Positions 28,770 to 37,483 of a DNA stretch of 64,000 nt are shown piece after piece. Source of the DNA: JBDTVS01 sp040007095. GTDB taxonomy: Bacteria; Acidobacteriota; Vicinamibacteria; Vicinamibacterales; CAVVIG01. The translations under genes and the position numbers were made by a program. Under the pieces are notes generated by a model that searched no databases, was not told the DNA's origin, and worked only from the letters and a program-made list of their open reading frames with translations. The stretch lies in the NCBI GenBank assembly GCA_040007095.1, contig JBDTVS010000149.1, positions 1 through 64,000 of the forward strand, in the 5' to 3' direction. Numbering within the stretch: position 1 is the first letter of the stretch; each line of letters opens with the position of its first letter.

Positions 28770-29490
28770 CGTGATCTGACAGCAGCGCCACGAGGACCGC
28801 GGCCGCGCCCGTCGTGGCAATCCGGCAGACGACGAACTGGGGGCGACCAGCACCCACAGCCACGGCTTCTCCCCATTGGTCCGATGCCCCGCTTCATCTT
28901 CATCCCCGTGGAGCACGGGTTGGCGGCGCAACGCTTACTCGAGTTCCTGACACGGGATCGCGCCCGCAGTGCTCGCTTCTTCCAGGTGGCTTGGGTGCTC
29001 CCCAGACTGATCGGCACGTGCAGTGCGTCGGCCAACAACGCTTGCACGCCGCGGCGCGGCAGCCGACAGACGACGGTCAGATAGGCGATCAGGGCCGTGA
29101 GCTGCGGGCCGAACTGGCCGACCACGTCCGGAGGCAGTGGTGCATACGTCGTCGTCCAACACGAGGGACACACCGCGCCCGGACATTCGTATTCCGTGAC
29201 GCGCGCGTCGATCGGTGGGAGTTCCGTCAATTGATGGCGGCGTGGGGTCGTCCGTGATTCGACGGTCCCGTGCGAGCAGTTTCCAGTGAAGTCGAGTTCT
29301 GGTCGCGCAGGGCGAGCTGCCGTTCCAGGTCCGCGATCTGGCGATCACGCTTCGCGACTTCTTGCCGGAGCCGTTCAATCACGCGCTTCAGTCGCTCGAC
29401 TTCGGGCGGATGGCGGCTTTCACCTTCGGAGCCCGGCTCGGGCTCACTCGGCTGGCCTGGGCGCGCCCGTCGCGGCTGGGCAGCGCTCAC
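28770..29490 (-). pseudogene. IS66 transposase, N-terminal fragment
   Basis: The first 87 residues, from a GTG at 29490, form the coiled-coil start of an IS66 transposase (VERLKRVIERLRQEVAKRD, then RQLALRDQNSTS). The expected zinc-binding segment is missing. After a frameshift the frame resumes at TELPPIDARVTEYECPG and runs through FGPQLTALIAYLTVVCRLPRR. A second frameshift leads to TNGEKPWLWVLVAP, near the first catalytic Asp (DEAGHRTNGEK). Homology stops at about 28775. Broken by at least two frameshifts and one deletion. Confidence 0.87.
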
Positions 29491-29540
29491 GCACCGAATG
29501 GGACGCTCACGCAGTCAGTTTGTACAGGGTGAACCGTTAC

Positions 29541-29548
29541 GCCGCGTG
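29541..29548. repeat. 8-bp target-site duplication, right copy (IS66)
   Basis: GCCGCGTG, identical to 26804-26811. Confidence 0.88.
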
Positions 29549-29596
29549 AAATACCAGACTCAAAGTGGTCCCACTTCTTAAGTTAGGTCAAAACTC

Positions 29597-31399
29597 CTAG
29601 TTTCTCCCGAGTATCGCAGAGCTCAAAGAGAGCGAGCTGAGACAACCGAGGACTTGCTCCGAGGGGCATTGACCGGCTCGAGTCCGGGAGACCAAATCGT
29701 CACAGCGCTGCACATCCACGATATCCCGTAGCGTCGGAATTGAATGGATGCATTCCTGGACTTCGTCCAACAACGCGCCTTTGAAGAAGAGCGAAGGTCG
29801 TCTGCGCTCGGGTGTTATTGACCGCAGTAAACGCCCAGCGGCTCGCCTTCCAAAGGATTGCGCGAAATCCCACATTCGTCGGACAGGGAGTTCGCGAGGA
29901 ATCTCCCGAGGCGGCTGTCCGGAGATCAGCGCCCCTGTGTTGGCATAAGGGATGCCCCTTAGCTGAGGCAGCCCTTGGTAAATCATGTAGGAGTAGAACG
30001 CCTTCTGATAGAGCCACGACGCGGGAAGCTGGAGCATCAGATCGGTGTACCGGTAATCAAGGTGACTAGCGGCCTCGGTGACATCAGGGTGCGTATGAAG
30101 CACCGACGTGAACGTGAAGGCGGCTTGCCGGTATACCATTGCCCACGCGGTGATGCGGTGCGCTGCGGTTGGGCCGCCGACTGTCGCAAATGATTCAGCG
30201 ATCGCGTCCTGCACGATTCGCCGAGAGCCCTCGATAACGTCATCGCGGAACGCAAGACTCCAGTCTCGGGTATGGCCGAGACAGCGGCGATAAGCGTTAT
30301 CAATGCACTCAGCGGTGCGCGCTGGATCGACATAGGCCTGCGACGGGATGAACGCGCCCGCGAGCGAATCGCCTGGTCCCCCCCCGAGGAGGAAGGCGGC
30401 GCCCATGCGTCGGATTTCCTGTATGTAGGCCATTACAATTGCCATGTGTTGGTACGGTCGCATCCCGCCAGTCAGCGCAATTACCTCCGACGGTCGAGCG
30501 AATCCGTCAGGCAGAGCCTCGACATGGTGGCGCAAACCGAGCGCCGCGCTCACTGCTGAGGCGGCGCGAGTCTCTGGAGTGCTATCTGTGTTCGCCTTGT
30601 CAACGAAGGTGAACGCAGAGAAGTCGACGTTCGCTGGTAGGGCGCCCGCGACCAATCGGCTGTCCAGCCCTCCGCTCAGCGCCAATACTCCTTTGCCAAC
30701 CAGAGCTGCTCGCCGTTCGGTACTCGTGCGGAATGCCTGAAATACCTCTGCGCTATGACTGGCTGGATTGAGCGAGGGATCGGGCCGGTGCTCCAAGCGC
30801 CAATATTGGCGCTCTGCGACCTTCTCCGGCGTAATGATAAGGTGGGTGGCCGGTCGGAGGCGCTGGACGCCATCAGCAGTAGTTCTCGTCCCCAACGTGT
30901 GGTCGAGCGTACACGCCTCGAGCCAGCCGATCGCATCTGGACGGTACGGTGCCTGAGACAAGGCCAGGAGAAAGGCAACGCTCGAGGAAAAATAAGTGCC
31001 GTCATGGCGACGGATTGTGTAGAACGGTCGAGACGAGAAGCGATCGTTGACAACGTGGACCGCACCGGTTAAGGCCTCTGCATAAATCGCCACGAACTGG
31101 CCCTCGCATTCGTCAAGTGCTCGCGCTGTCGTGCGGGCACAGCGCGCCAGTAGCCCGTCGCCAGACAAAACAAACCCGAGCACAGCGAGCGTATTGCCGT
31201 GGGCATCAGAACCGATCTGTGGCTTTATAGGATAGGTCGCCTTGTGTTTCACGATCAGATGGCCAAACTGCGACGCTACGACCACTTGCTCGTATGCGGC
31301 AGCAGATTCGCCGGGAAGGATCGAAAAAGAGCGAACCCGCTCGCGGATCGCCTCCGTAGGTTGTTGCTGCTGAGCTACGTAGCCGGCGATCAGAGCCAT
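29597..31399 (-). CDS. Asparagine synthase-like protein lacking the glutaminase cysteine
   Basis: A 600-residue AsnB-type protein with a class II amidotransferase-like N-terminal domain and a C-terminal ATP-pyrophosphatase domain. The ATP motif ALSGGLDSRLVAG is at about residue 240, with GGGPGDSL further on. The mature N-terminus of a working glutaminase needs Cys at position 2 (MCGI). Here the protein starts MALIAGYV, so glutamine hydrolysis should be lost and ammonia or another amine may be used. It may amidate or ligate a sugar acid. It sits between the IS66 element and a relic of a Wzt gene. A canonical AsnB is present at 45693-47669. Confidence 0.85.
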   Translation of the reverse strand: MALIAGYVAQQQQPTEAIRERVRSFSILPGESAAAYEQVVVASQFGHLIVKHKATYPIKPQIGSDAHGNTLAVLGFVLSGDGLLARCARTTARALDECEGQFVAIYAEALTGAVHVVNDRFSSRPFYTIRRHDGTYFSSSVAFLLALSQAPYRPDAIGWLEACTLDHTLGTRTTADGVQRLRPATHLIITPEKVAERQYWRLEHRPDPSLNPASHSAEVFQAFRTSTERRAALVGKGVLALSGGLDSRLVAGALPANVDFSAFTFVDKANTDSTPETRAASAVSAALGLRHHVEALPDGFARPSEVIALTGGMRPYQHMAIVMAYIQEIRRMGAAFLLGGGPGDSLAGAFIPSQAYVDPARTAECIDNAYRRCLGHTRDWSLAFRDDVIEGSRRIVQDAIAESFATVGGPTAAHRITAWAMVYRQAAFTFTSVLHTHPDVTEAASHLDYRYTDLMLQLPASWLYQKAFYSYMIYQGLPQLRGIPYANTGALISGQPPREIPRELPVRRMWDFAQSFGRRAAGRLLRSITPERRRPSLFFKGALLDEVQECIHSIPTLRDIVDVQRCDDLVSRTRAGQCPSEQVLGCLSSLSLSSAILGRN

Positions 31400-31856
31400 G
31401 GTCGGACCTCACAGATAAGTCGCGCTACCCCAAGGAGGCTTGAACCGGTGCCACTCGTTTCCAAGAGGTCCACGGGCTTGATTGCATGGGTCGTAGGCCC
31501 TCTAGCGGCATTTGTAACGACATGCTTCTCGACAGCCTGGAAGTGTTGTGTGGTCCATTTCAACATCGGCGGCACGACGTTCGGCATGTGACCTGTCCAA
31601 TCCCCTCTCGCTGAGTCGTCCTCGAGTCTGTCCGTGCGACGACGAACTCAATTCCCAAGTATACTGTGATTTATTGTGGGTACGACTGCGACCTCGCAGC
31701 CTCCTAAACTAGGGGGGTTTGATGTCCGCTCCGTTGCTGCCGAACTATCTCTTTCCGTTGATCGCGCCAGCCAGGCTCCCTGGACTGAAGAGCGCACAAC
31801 GGGCGGGATAGTATGGATTCGCCCAGTGCGTCTGGCCTCGGGCATTTCCCTTCCTA
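31400..31856. other. 457-base intergenic region with a Wzt relic
   Basis: Divergent gap between the AsnB-like gene (-) and a glycosyltransferase-like gene (+). It contains the Wzt fragment described at 31546-31635. Otherwise no gene was recognised. Promoters for both flanking genes are expected here. Confidence 0.5.
31546..31635 (-). pseudogene. Fragment of a second Wzt C-terminal domain
   Basis: The minus strand encodes RGDWTGHMPNVVPPMLKWTT, preceded by TDRLEDDSA. Over 30 residues it matches the end of the Wzt at 13314-14648 (RGDWTGHMPGVVRPMFKWTT, preceded by TDSLDGDSS) at 23 positions. A stop codon lies just upstream at about 31645, so only this end survives. It shows that another Wzt gene, and probably its permease, once stood upstream of the AsnB-like gene. 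Confidence 0.8.
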
Positions 31857-32957
31857 ATGAGTGTTCCGATGCCACAATATTTCTGCTGCCGTGTCATCCC
31901 CAGCGGGATAGGCGATCAAATCTCCCAGTTGGCGCGGCTCTATAACGTCGGCAGAAGCTTCGGACTCGAATACCTGTTTCAGGAACTGCCTTTCAATCGA
32001 TGGTCACCCGACTTCGACGCCTGGGACTTCCTGGGTCTTGGCCTCGGAGAGCGGCGAGTCAAGGATTTTCCGGACCACGAGATTGTGAGCGTTGACGGAG
32101 CGGCGGCATCATACGCGTTGAGGGATGGCCGCTCCTTGGCTTCAGTGCTTCCCCCTGGGACGCCGGACCGGGCGATCGTGGAATTGGTGCACTCAGACCA
32201 GATGTACGGTGGCGGCATACTGGTACCGCCGTGCCATGGAATCGATCTTCGCGAAAAACTGATCAAGCGCCATGGCGAGCACGTCCTGGCTACGGGTCGT
32301 TCCAACCGACTCTCCATTTGCGTGCACGTTCGCCAAGGCGATTGCACCTGGGTGAAAAGCGGTGACCACCACGTCTTCTTGGGAATGCGGAAGATCACGT
32401 CGAATTCCCAAGACGTTGACGTACGCCGTGCGCCGAAGGTCGATGCCTACTTTCCACTTCTGGACGCCATCGTCGCGCGCCTCCACGAATCACCCTACGA
32501 TCTCACGGTGTACTCGGACGGCCCGACCAACGTCTTTCCGCTCCGACCGAGCAGGTGCGGACGGATCCTGTATGCGTTGGCGCGGCGCGACGAGCGGTTG
32601 ATTGACACACTCAGATTGAACCGTCCAGGAAATCCATTGCAGGCGTTTTACAACCCGATGTGCGACGCGGAAGTCAGACGCGGGTACGATCGAGCCAAGG
32701 ACGATTTGCAACGGCTTGCGGCTCGATATGAGCACTCGAGCCTCGTCATCGGCACCGGCAAGGAACTCACCGCCGCCGCGATCCTCGCATTCGCTTCCGC
32801 CGACGTCGCGGTGCTTGCGCGCAATCCTCAGGTGTTTCCTTTGCTCGGTCTTGGCGACCCGCACAACCAAGCAGTGCTCCTGATCGCCACGTCGATCGAG
32901 GAGAACATCAAGCGCCTGGACCACATGTTGGCGAGGCGATCGCCGGCTCGGCCGTGA
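31857..32957 (+). CDS. GT11/NodZ-like glycosyltransferase (possible fucosyltransferase)
   Basis: A 366-residue protein I assign only at fold level. The N-terminus CRVIPSGIGDQISQLARLYN resembles the GGLGNQMFQYAFGRAL start of alpha-1,2-fucosyltransferases. SICVHVRQGD (about residue 152) matches the HxRxGD motif that binds GDP-fucose in GT11 and NodZ-type enzymes. LVIGTGKELTAAAILAFASADVAVLARN corresponds to the C-terminal donor-site segment. It is a single plus-strand gene among minus-strand ones, so it may have arrived separately. ATG 31857 opens the frame. Confidence 0.6.
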   Translation: MSVPMPQYFCCRVIPSGIGDQISQLARLYNVGRSFGLEYLFQELPFNRWSPDFDAWDFLGLGLGERRVKDFPDHEIVSVDGAAASYALRDGRSLASVLPPGTPDRAIVELVHSDQMYGGGILVPPCHGIDLREKLIKRHGEHVLATGRSNRLSICVHVRQGDCTWVKSGDHHVFLGMRKITSNSQDVDVRRAPKVDAYFPLLDAIVARLHESPYDLTVYSDGPTNVFPLRPSRCGRILYALARRDERLIDTLRLNRPGNPLQAFYNPMCDAEVRRGYDRAKDDLQRLAARYEHSSLVIGTGKELTAAAILAFASADVAVLARNPQVFPLLGLGDPHNQAVLLIATSIEENIKRLDHMLARRSPARP

Positions 32958-33179
32958 GTCGGCCACGCCCGCTGGCGGGATGACTGGGAGGGGCTCCAGA
33001 TCCGAGGGTCGCTGATGGCCTACCAACCTGTGCGGCGCGCCGCCTCGCCGGCTCGCCCCAACTCCTGCACTCTTGCACTCTCAACACCTCCAACCTGCCT
33101 GGACGGCTGAAGGAAGACGGCCGGATCGGTTGAATGCCTCCGTTGACGAAGTGTTCAAGCGGAATTGCGGATGATCCGT

Positions 33180-33956
33180 CTAATCCAAGAGCGCCGCGCC
33201 TGTGTCGAATTGCATTTCGAGAATCCGGTAGCCGTGGCGAACCAGAAGAGTCTTGCAGGCATGCTTGTCGCTCGGCCGTAAATGCCGGTGCTCGTACCGG
33301 ATCAGCTTTGGACGGATCTTCTTGAAGTCGATCAACTTGATGATCTCGAAGTCGTAGCCCTCGACATCCACTTGCAAGAGATCGATGCGGGAAACCTGAT
33401 GTCGTTTCAAGAGCGTGTCCAGAGTGATGCACGGCACCAATTCGGCAACGAAATGTTCGGAGTCTGGGCGATGGAGCAGCGAGGCGGTGCCCCGCTTCCA
33501 GTCGGACGTCAACTCGTCGTCCTTGAGTCGGTACAGCGTCCGCGTTCCTTCGGAGTCTGCGATCGCGACGTTTTCCAGGGCGACACGGTCCAACTCGTTC
33601 CGGTAGGTGGTCTTCAGTCTCTCGAACTCGATCTTCTGTGGTTCCACCAAGACTCCCCGCCAGTGGTTCTTTTGGATCCACGCATGGATCGGGTCCGCCA
33701 TCAAACCGTCGCAGGCACCGATCTGAATGACCAAGAAGTCTGGGGTCGCGGCTGAGAGCCGGGTGATGAGACCATCAAACTCCGATTCGCGCCGGGCCCA
33801 CGCGCGTTGGATTAGCGGATTGCGCTGGTAGAAAGCCTCACACGCGAGCCATCCAGCCCAGAGCCGCGCCAACGCTCTCCAGGCGAGTGAATCACGACGG
33901 GTGTTCCGGCGCGCAACGTCCGTGATGCCGCCGATCAGACGCTCGAGCATGGGCAC
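33180..33956 (-). CDS. FkbM-family methyltransferase
   Basis: A 258-residue SAM-dependent methyltransferase. The SAM-binding strand is FLVIQIGACDGLMADP (about residue 73) followed by VLVEPQ. The family motif is IDLLQVDVEGYDFEIIKLIDF (about residue 190). The N-terminal 60 residues are a basic helical region. It converges on the GT11-like gene with 222 bases between them. It is the third FkbM protein of the window and clearly distinct from the others. Confidence 0.9.
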   Translation of the reverse strand: MPMLERLIGGITDVARRNTRRDSLAWRALARLWAGWLACEAFYQRNPLIQRAWARRESEFDGLITRLSAATPDFLVIQIGACDGLMADPIHAWIQKNHWRGVLVEPQKIEFERLKTTYRNELDRVALENVAIADSEGTRTLYRLKDDELTSDWKRGTASLLHRPDSEHFVAELVPCITLDTLLKRHQVSRIDLLQVDVEGYDFEIIKLIDFKKIRPKLIRYEHRHLRPSDKHACKTLLVRHGYRILEMQFDTGAALLD

Positions 33957-34092
33957 GCCATCCGATTCAAAAATATCAGAAACATCATACCGGGTCCGCC
34001 TTTGAAAACGAGATCCATCCGAGACAATTCGAGAGAAGGAGAAGGGCGTCGGGTTGCCAGCGAAGCGTCGACTCGAATGATGACGTCACTGC

Positions 34093-34995
34093 CTACTGCC
34101 TCAATTGCCGATCGACCAGGTCGAGCATTCTGGTGTTTCCCGGGTCGAACTTGCGCGCGAAGAAGGGAGTATATTCGCCATAGACGCTCGTGAATGTCAC
34201 CTGCTTTTTGAACAACTCAATATGCTTGTCGCCGATGACTGCGGGAGCTGGATTGGTGCTCCAGTCAGTGTAGGTGAGATTGTGGGTAATTCTGTCTTTG
34301 AACCGGGAATTGGCAAGAATGGTTTGAAACATCGCTTCGTCAGCACAGAGACAGGTCTTGAAGAATCCCTCGTACCTCGGGTCTTCTTCAAGCGTCGATA
34401 ACACGTGCATGACTGCCGCTCTGGTCAATGCAAACCATGAGGATCCCGCGTAGAGTTCGAATGGAATCGTTTTCTTCTTCCAGGCGACGCGTACGGCAGC
34501 TTCTGTCAGCCGCAAGCCGTAGCTCTTGGCGCTTCTGGCTCTTCTGTCATATTCAAAGTAATGCGATTCAAATCTCGAGAGGGGTTTGTGCGCCGTGGGA
34601 ACTTTACAGGTGCTGATGAATTCGTTGCCACTCGAAAGGAGATCGTAGAGGAATTGCCTGGGTCTGATCGGATAGTCCGCTCCACTGATGAGTATGTAGT
34701 AGTCAGAGTGAAATTCGATCGCTCGCTGCAAAAGACTCACTTCAGCCTGCGTTTGGCTGTAACAAGCCCAGTTAACGTCGCTGCGGTCGCTCAGGACCGC
34801 GACATTGGTAAGATGACTGACATAATTGCGGTCAGCCTTTTTGTCGACGTGCACGTAGAACGCGCTGTTGTCATCATTCAAGGATGCGATCAGCCTATCC
34901 AAGAAATCCAGACCTGAATGTGCCATTATCAGGTAGGCGATTCTAACCGGTGGGTGTCCGGTGTTCTCTTCTTGGGACTGGTTCGGCTTCTGCAT
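34093..34995 (-). CDS. Core-2/I-branching beta-1,6-N-acetylglucosaminyltransferase family protein (GT14)
   Basis: A 300-residue GT14-type glycosyltransferase. The signature elements are RIAYLIMAHSGLDFLDRLIASL at the start, FYVHVDKKAD, YYILISGADYPIRP and the later GSSWFALTRAAVMHVL and CLCADEAMFQTIL. These bacterial relatives transfer a sugar, often GlcNAc, to a branch of a polysaccharide. The gene is flanked by an FkbM gene and a GT4 gene on the same strand. Confidence 0.9.
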   Translation of the reverse strand: MQKPNQSQEENTGHPPVRIAYLIMAHSGLDFLDRLIASLNDDNSAFYVHVDKKADRNYVSHLTNVAVLSDRSDVNWACYSQTQAEVSLLQRAIEFHSDYYILISGADYPIRPRQFLYDLLSSGNEFISTCKVPTAHKPLSRFESHYFEYDRRARSAKSYGLRLTEAAVRVAWKKKTIPFELYAGSSWFALTRAAVMHVLSTLEEDPRYEGFFKTCLCADEAMFQTILANSRFKDRITHNLTYTDWSTNPAPAVIGDKHIELFKKQVTFTSVYGEYTPFFARKFDPGNTRMLDLVDRQLRQ

Positions 34996-35047
34996 CGTCG
35001 TGGCTCAGCATGAAAAAGAAGTGTCGCCATTCGGGCGGCGCCGTTGT

Positions 35048-36277
35048 TCAGAGCTCTGCTGCCGACCAACGAAAAGCGCCGCTGGTCGGATTTGCATCGA
35101 TCGGCGATGCTCGATTGCGTCCCTCGTAGATCGCGATGTAGTCATGAATCCGGTCTTTCCACAGAAACCTGGCCATCAGCGTTTCGTACGCCTGAACGCC
35201 AAGTCGTTCGGCGAGCTCAGGGTTTCGTAACAGCGCCAGGATGTGTGCTGCCATACCCGCAGGGTCGTCTGGCTCGACCAGCACCCCGTTGACGCCGTTG
35301 GTGATGATTTCGGGAACGCCCCCGACGCGGGTGCAGACGATGGCCCTCTTATGGTACGCGGCCTCCAGCAGCACCAGGCCGAACGGTTCGGCCCTGGACG
35401 GCAGTACGAAGAGCGAGCAAGCCTGGAAGAACGCCGAGACGTCGCCGTGGGCTACGCTGCCGACGAACACGACGCGACGTTCGATGCCGAGCGTTTGCGC
35501 CAGCGATTTGTGTTCCTCTAACAACGGGCCATCGCCGAGAAGAACCAACGTCAAGGTTGGGCACTCGCGGCAAATCAAGGCGAAGGCCTGCAGCAGGGTG
35601 TCGACGCCCTTTTTCCGGACGTGTCGACACGCGCAGAGCAGGAAGGGGCCGGGAAGCACAGGCGTGTGGGAAGTCGCCCCGTAATGTGAGAGATCGAGGC
35701 CATTGTGCACGTACGTCACTTTCTGGCGTACGTCGGGGAACACCTCGATCGTCTGTCGGGCCAACGCCTCGGAGCACGCGACGATGCGGTGGGCACCTCG
35801 CATGATCAGGCGGTAGACGAATTTGGAGACTGAGCTCGACACGGTGTAGCCATCGATTTCGGCGCCGTGCACCGAGATCACGACCGGCACGCGCATCAGG
35901 CGGGCCGCGATCACGAGATGAATGAAGTACGCGTCCAAATAATGGCAGTTGACGACATCGATCTTCTTACGGCGGATCAGACGGGTGAGATGAAACAACG
36001 TGATTGGTAAATATGCGAGGAACACCGGGAGGCTGAGGAGCCCGCTGTTCTTGACCACTGCCGGCATCGGGCAGTAAAACGCCCGACGGCGCAACCCACT
36101 GATTGCTTCGACCAAACGCAGGTTTGTGAAGCGAGCACCGTAGATGAAATAGACCTGCCGTCCCGTTTGCTCGAGGGCGTGCACGAGATCCCGAAGGACC
36201 ACCTGGACTCCCCCGACACCTGTATCGAGTGGGCAGGTCAGAAGGACGTTCGTCACCCGTTTGGCGGAGGTCGGCAT
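35048..36277 (-). CDS. Family 4 glycosyltransferase
   Basis: A 409-residue GT-B fold enzyme. N-terminal GVGGVQVVLRDLVHALEQTG forms the acceptor-domain start, VVISVHGAEIDGY follows, and the donor domain has LLCACRHVRKKGVDTLLQAF and the E-x7-E motif AEPFGLVLLEA. The ATG at 36277 is used because the longer frame to 36484 adds 69 residues without family similarity and overlaps the GT2 gene upstream. That GT2 gene ends 22 bases before this start, so the two are probably co-transcribed. Confidence 0.92.
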   Translation of the reverse strand: MPTSAKRVTNVLLTCPLDTGVGGVQVVLRDLVHALEQTGRQVYFIYGARFTNLRLVEAISGLRRRAFYCPMPAVVKNSGLLSLPVFLAYLPITLFHLTRLIRRKKIDVVNCHYLDAYFIHLVIAARLMRVPVVISVHGAEIDGYTVSSSVSKFVYRLIMRGAHRIVACSEALARQTIEVFPDVRQKVTYVHNGLDLSHYGATSHTPVLPGPFLLCACRHVRKKGVDTLLQAFALICRECPTLTLVLLGDGPLLEEHKSLAQTLGIERRVVFVGSVAHGDVSAFFQACSLFVLPSRAEPFGLVLLEAAYHKRAIVCTRVGGVPEIITNGVNGVLVEPDDPAGMAAHILALLRNPELAERLGVQAYETLMARFLWKDRIHDYIAIYEGRNRASPIDANPTSGAFRWSAAEL

Positions 36278-36299
36278 GCTGAAATGTCCCTGGCCAATC

Positions 36300-37301
36300 T
36301 TAGAAGGCGTGCCGTACGAGTTGCACGGTACGGCGTCGCCAGCTAGTGTGGAACTCGCGTAGCGGGAGAACGACACGTGGCGGCAGACCAAGACGCGCCA
36401 GCGGACCGGTGTCCCGCCAATAATCGCGCTCGTAACTGTGCAGGTCAGCCACCAGAGGTTGGCGCCGCTGTTCCGGCAGATCACGGGCCTGATCCATCAG
36501 CTTCACCGCGGTCTTGATGAGCGACTGTGTCTGCGCCCAGTCTTGGCCGGTCTTCTGCTGCTCGTGAAGCCTGAACATCGCGAAGGGGATCTGGGTGTAC
36601 TCAAACGCGGCGCCCGCCAGCAGGAACTTGCCCCACAGCTCGTAGTCCATCGTCCGGTGATTTGCGGCGTCGAGCCCACCGACGTCGAGCGCCAGCTGAC
36701 GCGGGAAGATGACCTCCGGCTGCACGATGTGCCCGCGCCGGCCGGGCGCGCGCCAGACGGTACGAATATTCACGAGGTCCTCGAAGTTGTGTACGCGACC
36801 TCGGTGGACGTGCAGAGGTCGAGCGTCTGCGTCGACGTACAGGCAGTCGCCCACGTAGACGACTCCGGGTTCGAAATAGCGCCGGCTGGCATGAGTGACG
36901 AGTGCGTCTTTGCAGAGCATGTCGTCGCTGTTGATCCAGGTGGTGAACATCCCGGAGCCAAGCTCCAGCCCGCGATTGATTGCGGCGCTCTGCCCCCCGT
37001 CTGGCTCACTGACCCACTCAGTGAGCCACGGAGAGTATTTTCTGATGAGCTCGACGGAGCCGTCGTTACTGCCGCCGTCCATCACGAAATACTCGAGATT
37101 GGGGTATCCCTGAAGAAGGATCGACCGCAGCGTGGCCTCGAGAAAGCGTGCCTGGTTGAAAGAGGGAGTCACCACGCTGATGCGCGGCCAGTCCTCCCCA
37201 TTCGGCATAGTGGGCGGAAGTGACGCACTGGCCTCAGTCCAGGGCCAGCCTGTTCTGCCGGGCGGCGGTGGCGGCAGTGTCTCTATGCTAAGGCAGTGCA
37301 T
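36300..37301 (-). CDS. Family 2 glycosyltransferase
   Basis: A GT-A fold enzyme of 333 residues. RISVVTPSFNQARFLEATLRS is the donor-binding start, with FVMDGGSNDGSVE and WINSDDML giving the DxD-like metal site. A second ATG (37208, residue 32) lies directly before the conserved start and could be the true one. It belongs to the WcaA-like group common in exopolysaccharide clusters. The linkage made is unknown. Confidence 0.9.
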   Translation of the reverse strand: MHCLSIETLPPPPPGRTGWPWTEASASLPPTMPNGEDWPRISVVTPSFNQARFLEATLRSILLQGYPNLEYFVMDGGSNDGSVELIRKYSPWLTEWVSEPDGGQSAAINRGLELGSGMFTTWINSDDMLCKDALVTHASRRYFEPGVVYVGDCLYVDADARPLHVHRGRVHNFEDLVNIRTVWRAPGRRGHIVQPEVIFPRQLALDVGGLDAANHRTMDYELWGKFLLAGAAFEYTQIPFAMFRLHEQQKTGQDWAQTQSLIKTAVKLMDQARDLPEQRRQPLVADLHSYERDYWRDTGPLARLGLPPRVVLPLREFHTSWRRRTVQLVRHAF

Positions 37302-37483
37302 TCAGGGGTTCCTCGTTCACGTCTGCTTGGAATCGACCGCAACGTCACAGTCGGCCGGAACTCGACCGCCTGGGCAGATTGTCCGTCCAAGCAAGAATCT
37401 CACAGCGCGGTGCCGCCGGGTTGCGCTGGCGTTGCCATGGTTCAACGGCTTCGCTGGCGACAACCGGCGGGATCAGGACACTG

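Larger units (their letters stand above)
26812..29540 (-). mobile_element. Decayed IS66-family element interrupted by an IS1380 fragment and an FkbM gene
   Basis: The ends read GTAACAGTT (inward from 26812) and GTAACGGTT (inward from 29540 on the minus strand), matching the GTAA start of IS66 ends. They are flanked by identical 8-bp GCCGCGTG duplications. Inside, an IS66 transposase lies on the minus strand in two pieces, 28770-29490 (N-terminal part) and 26828-27143 (C-terminal part), both with frameshifts or deletions. Between them is about 1.63 kb of foreign DNA holding an IS1380-type transposase end and an intact FkbM methyltransferase gene, bounded by CGTGAT repeats. The element is certainly immobile now. 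Confidence 0.85.
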
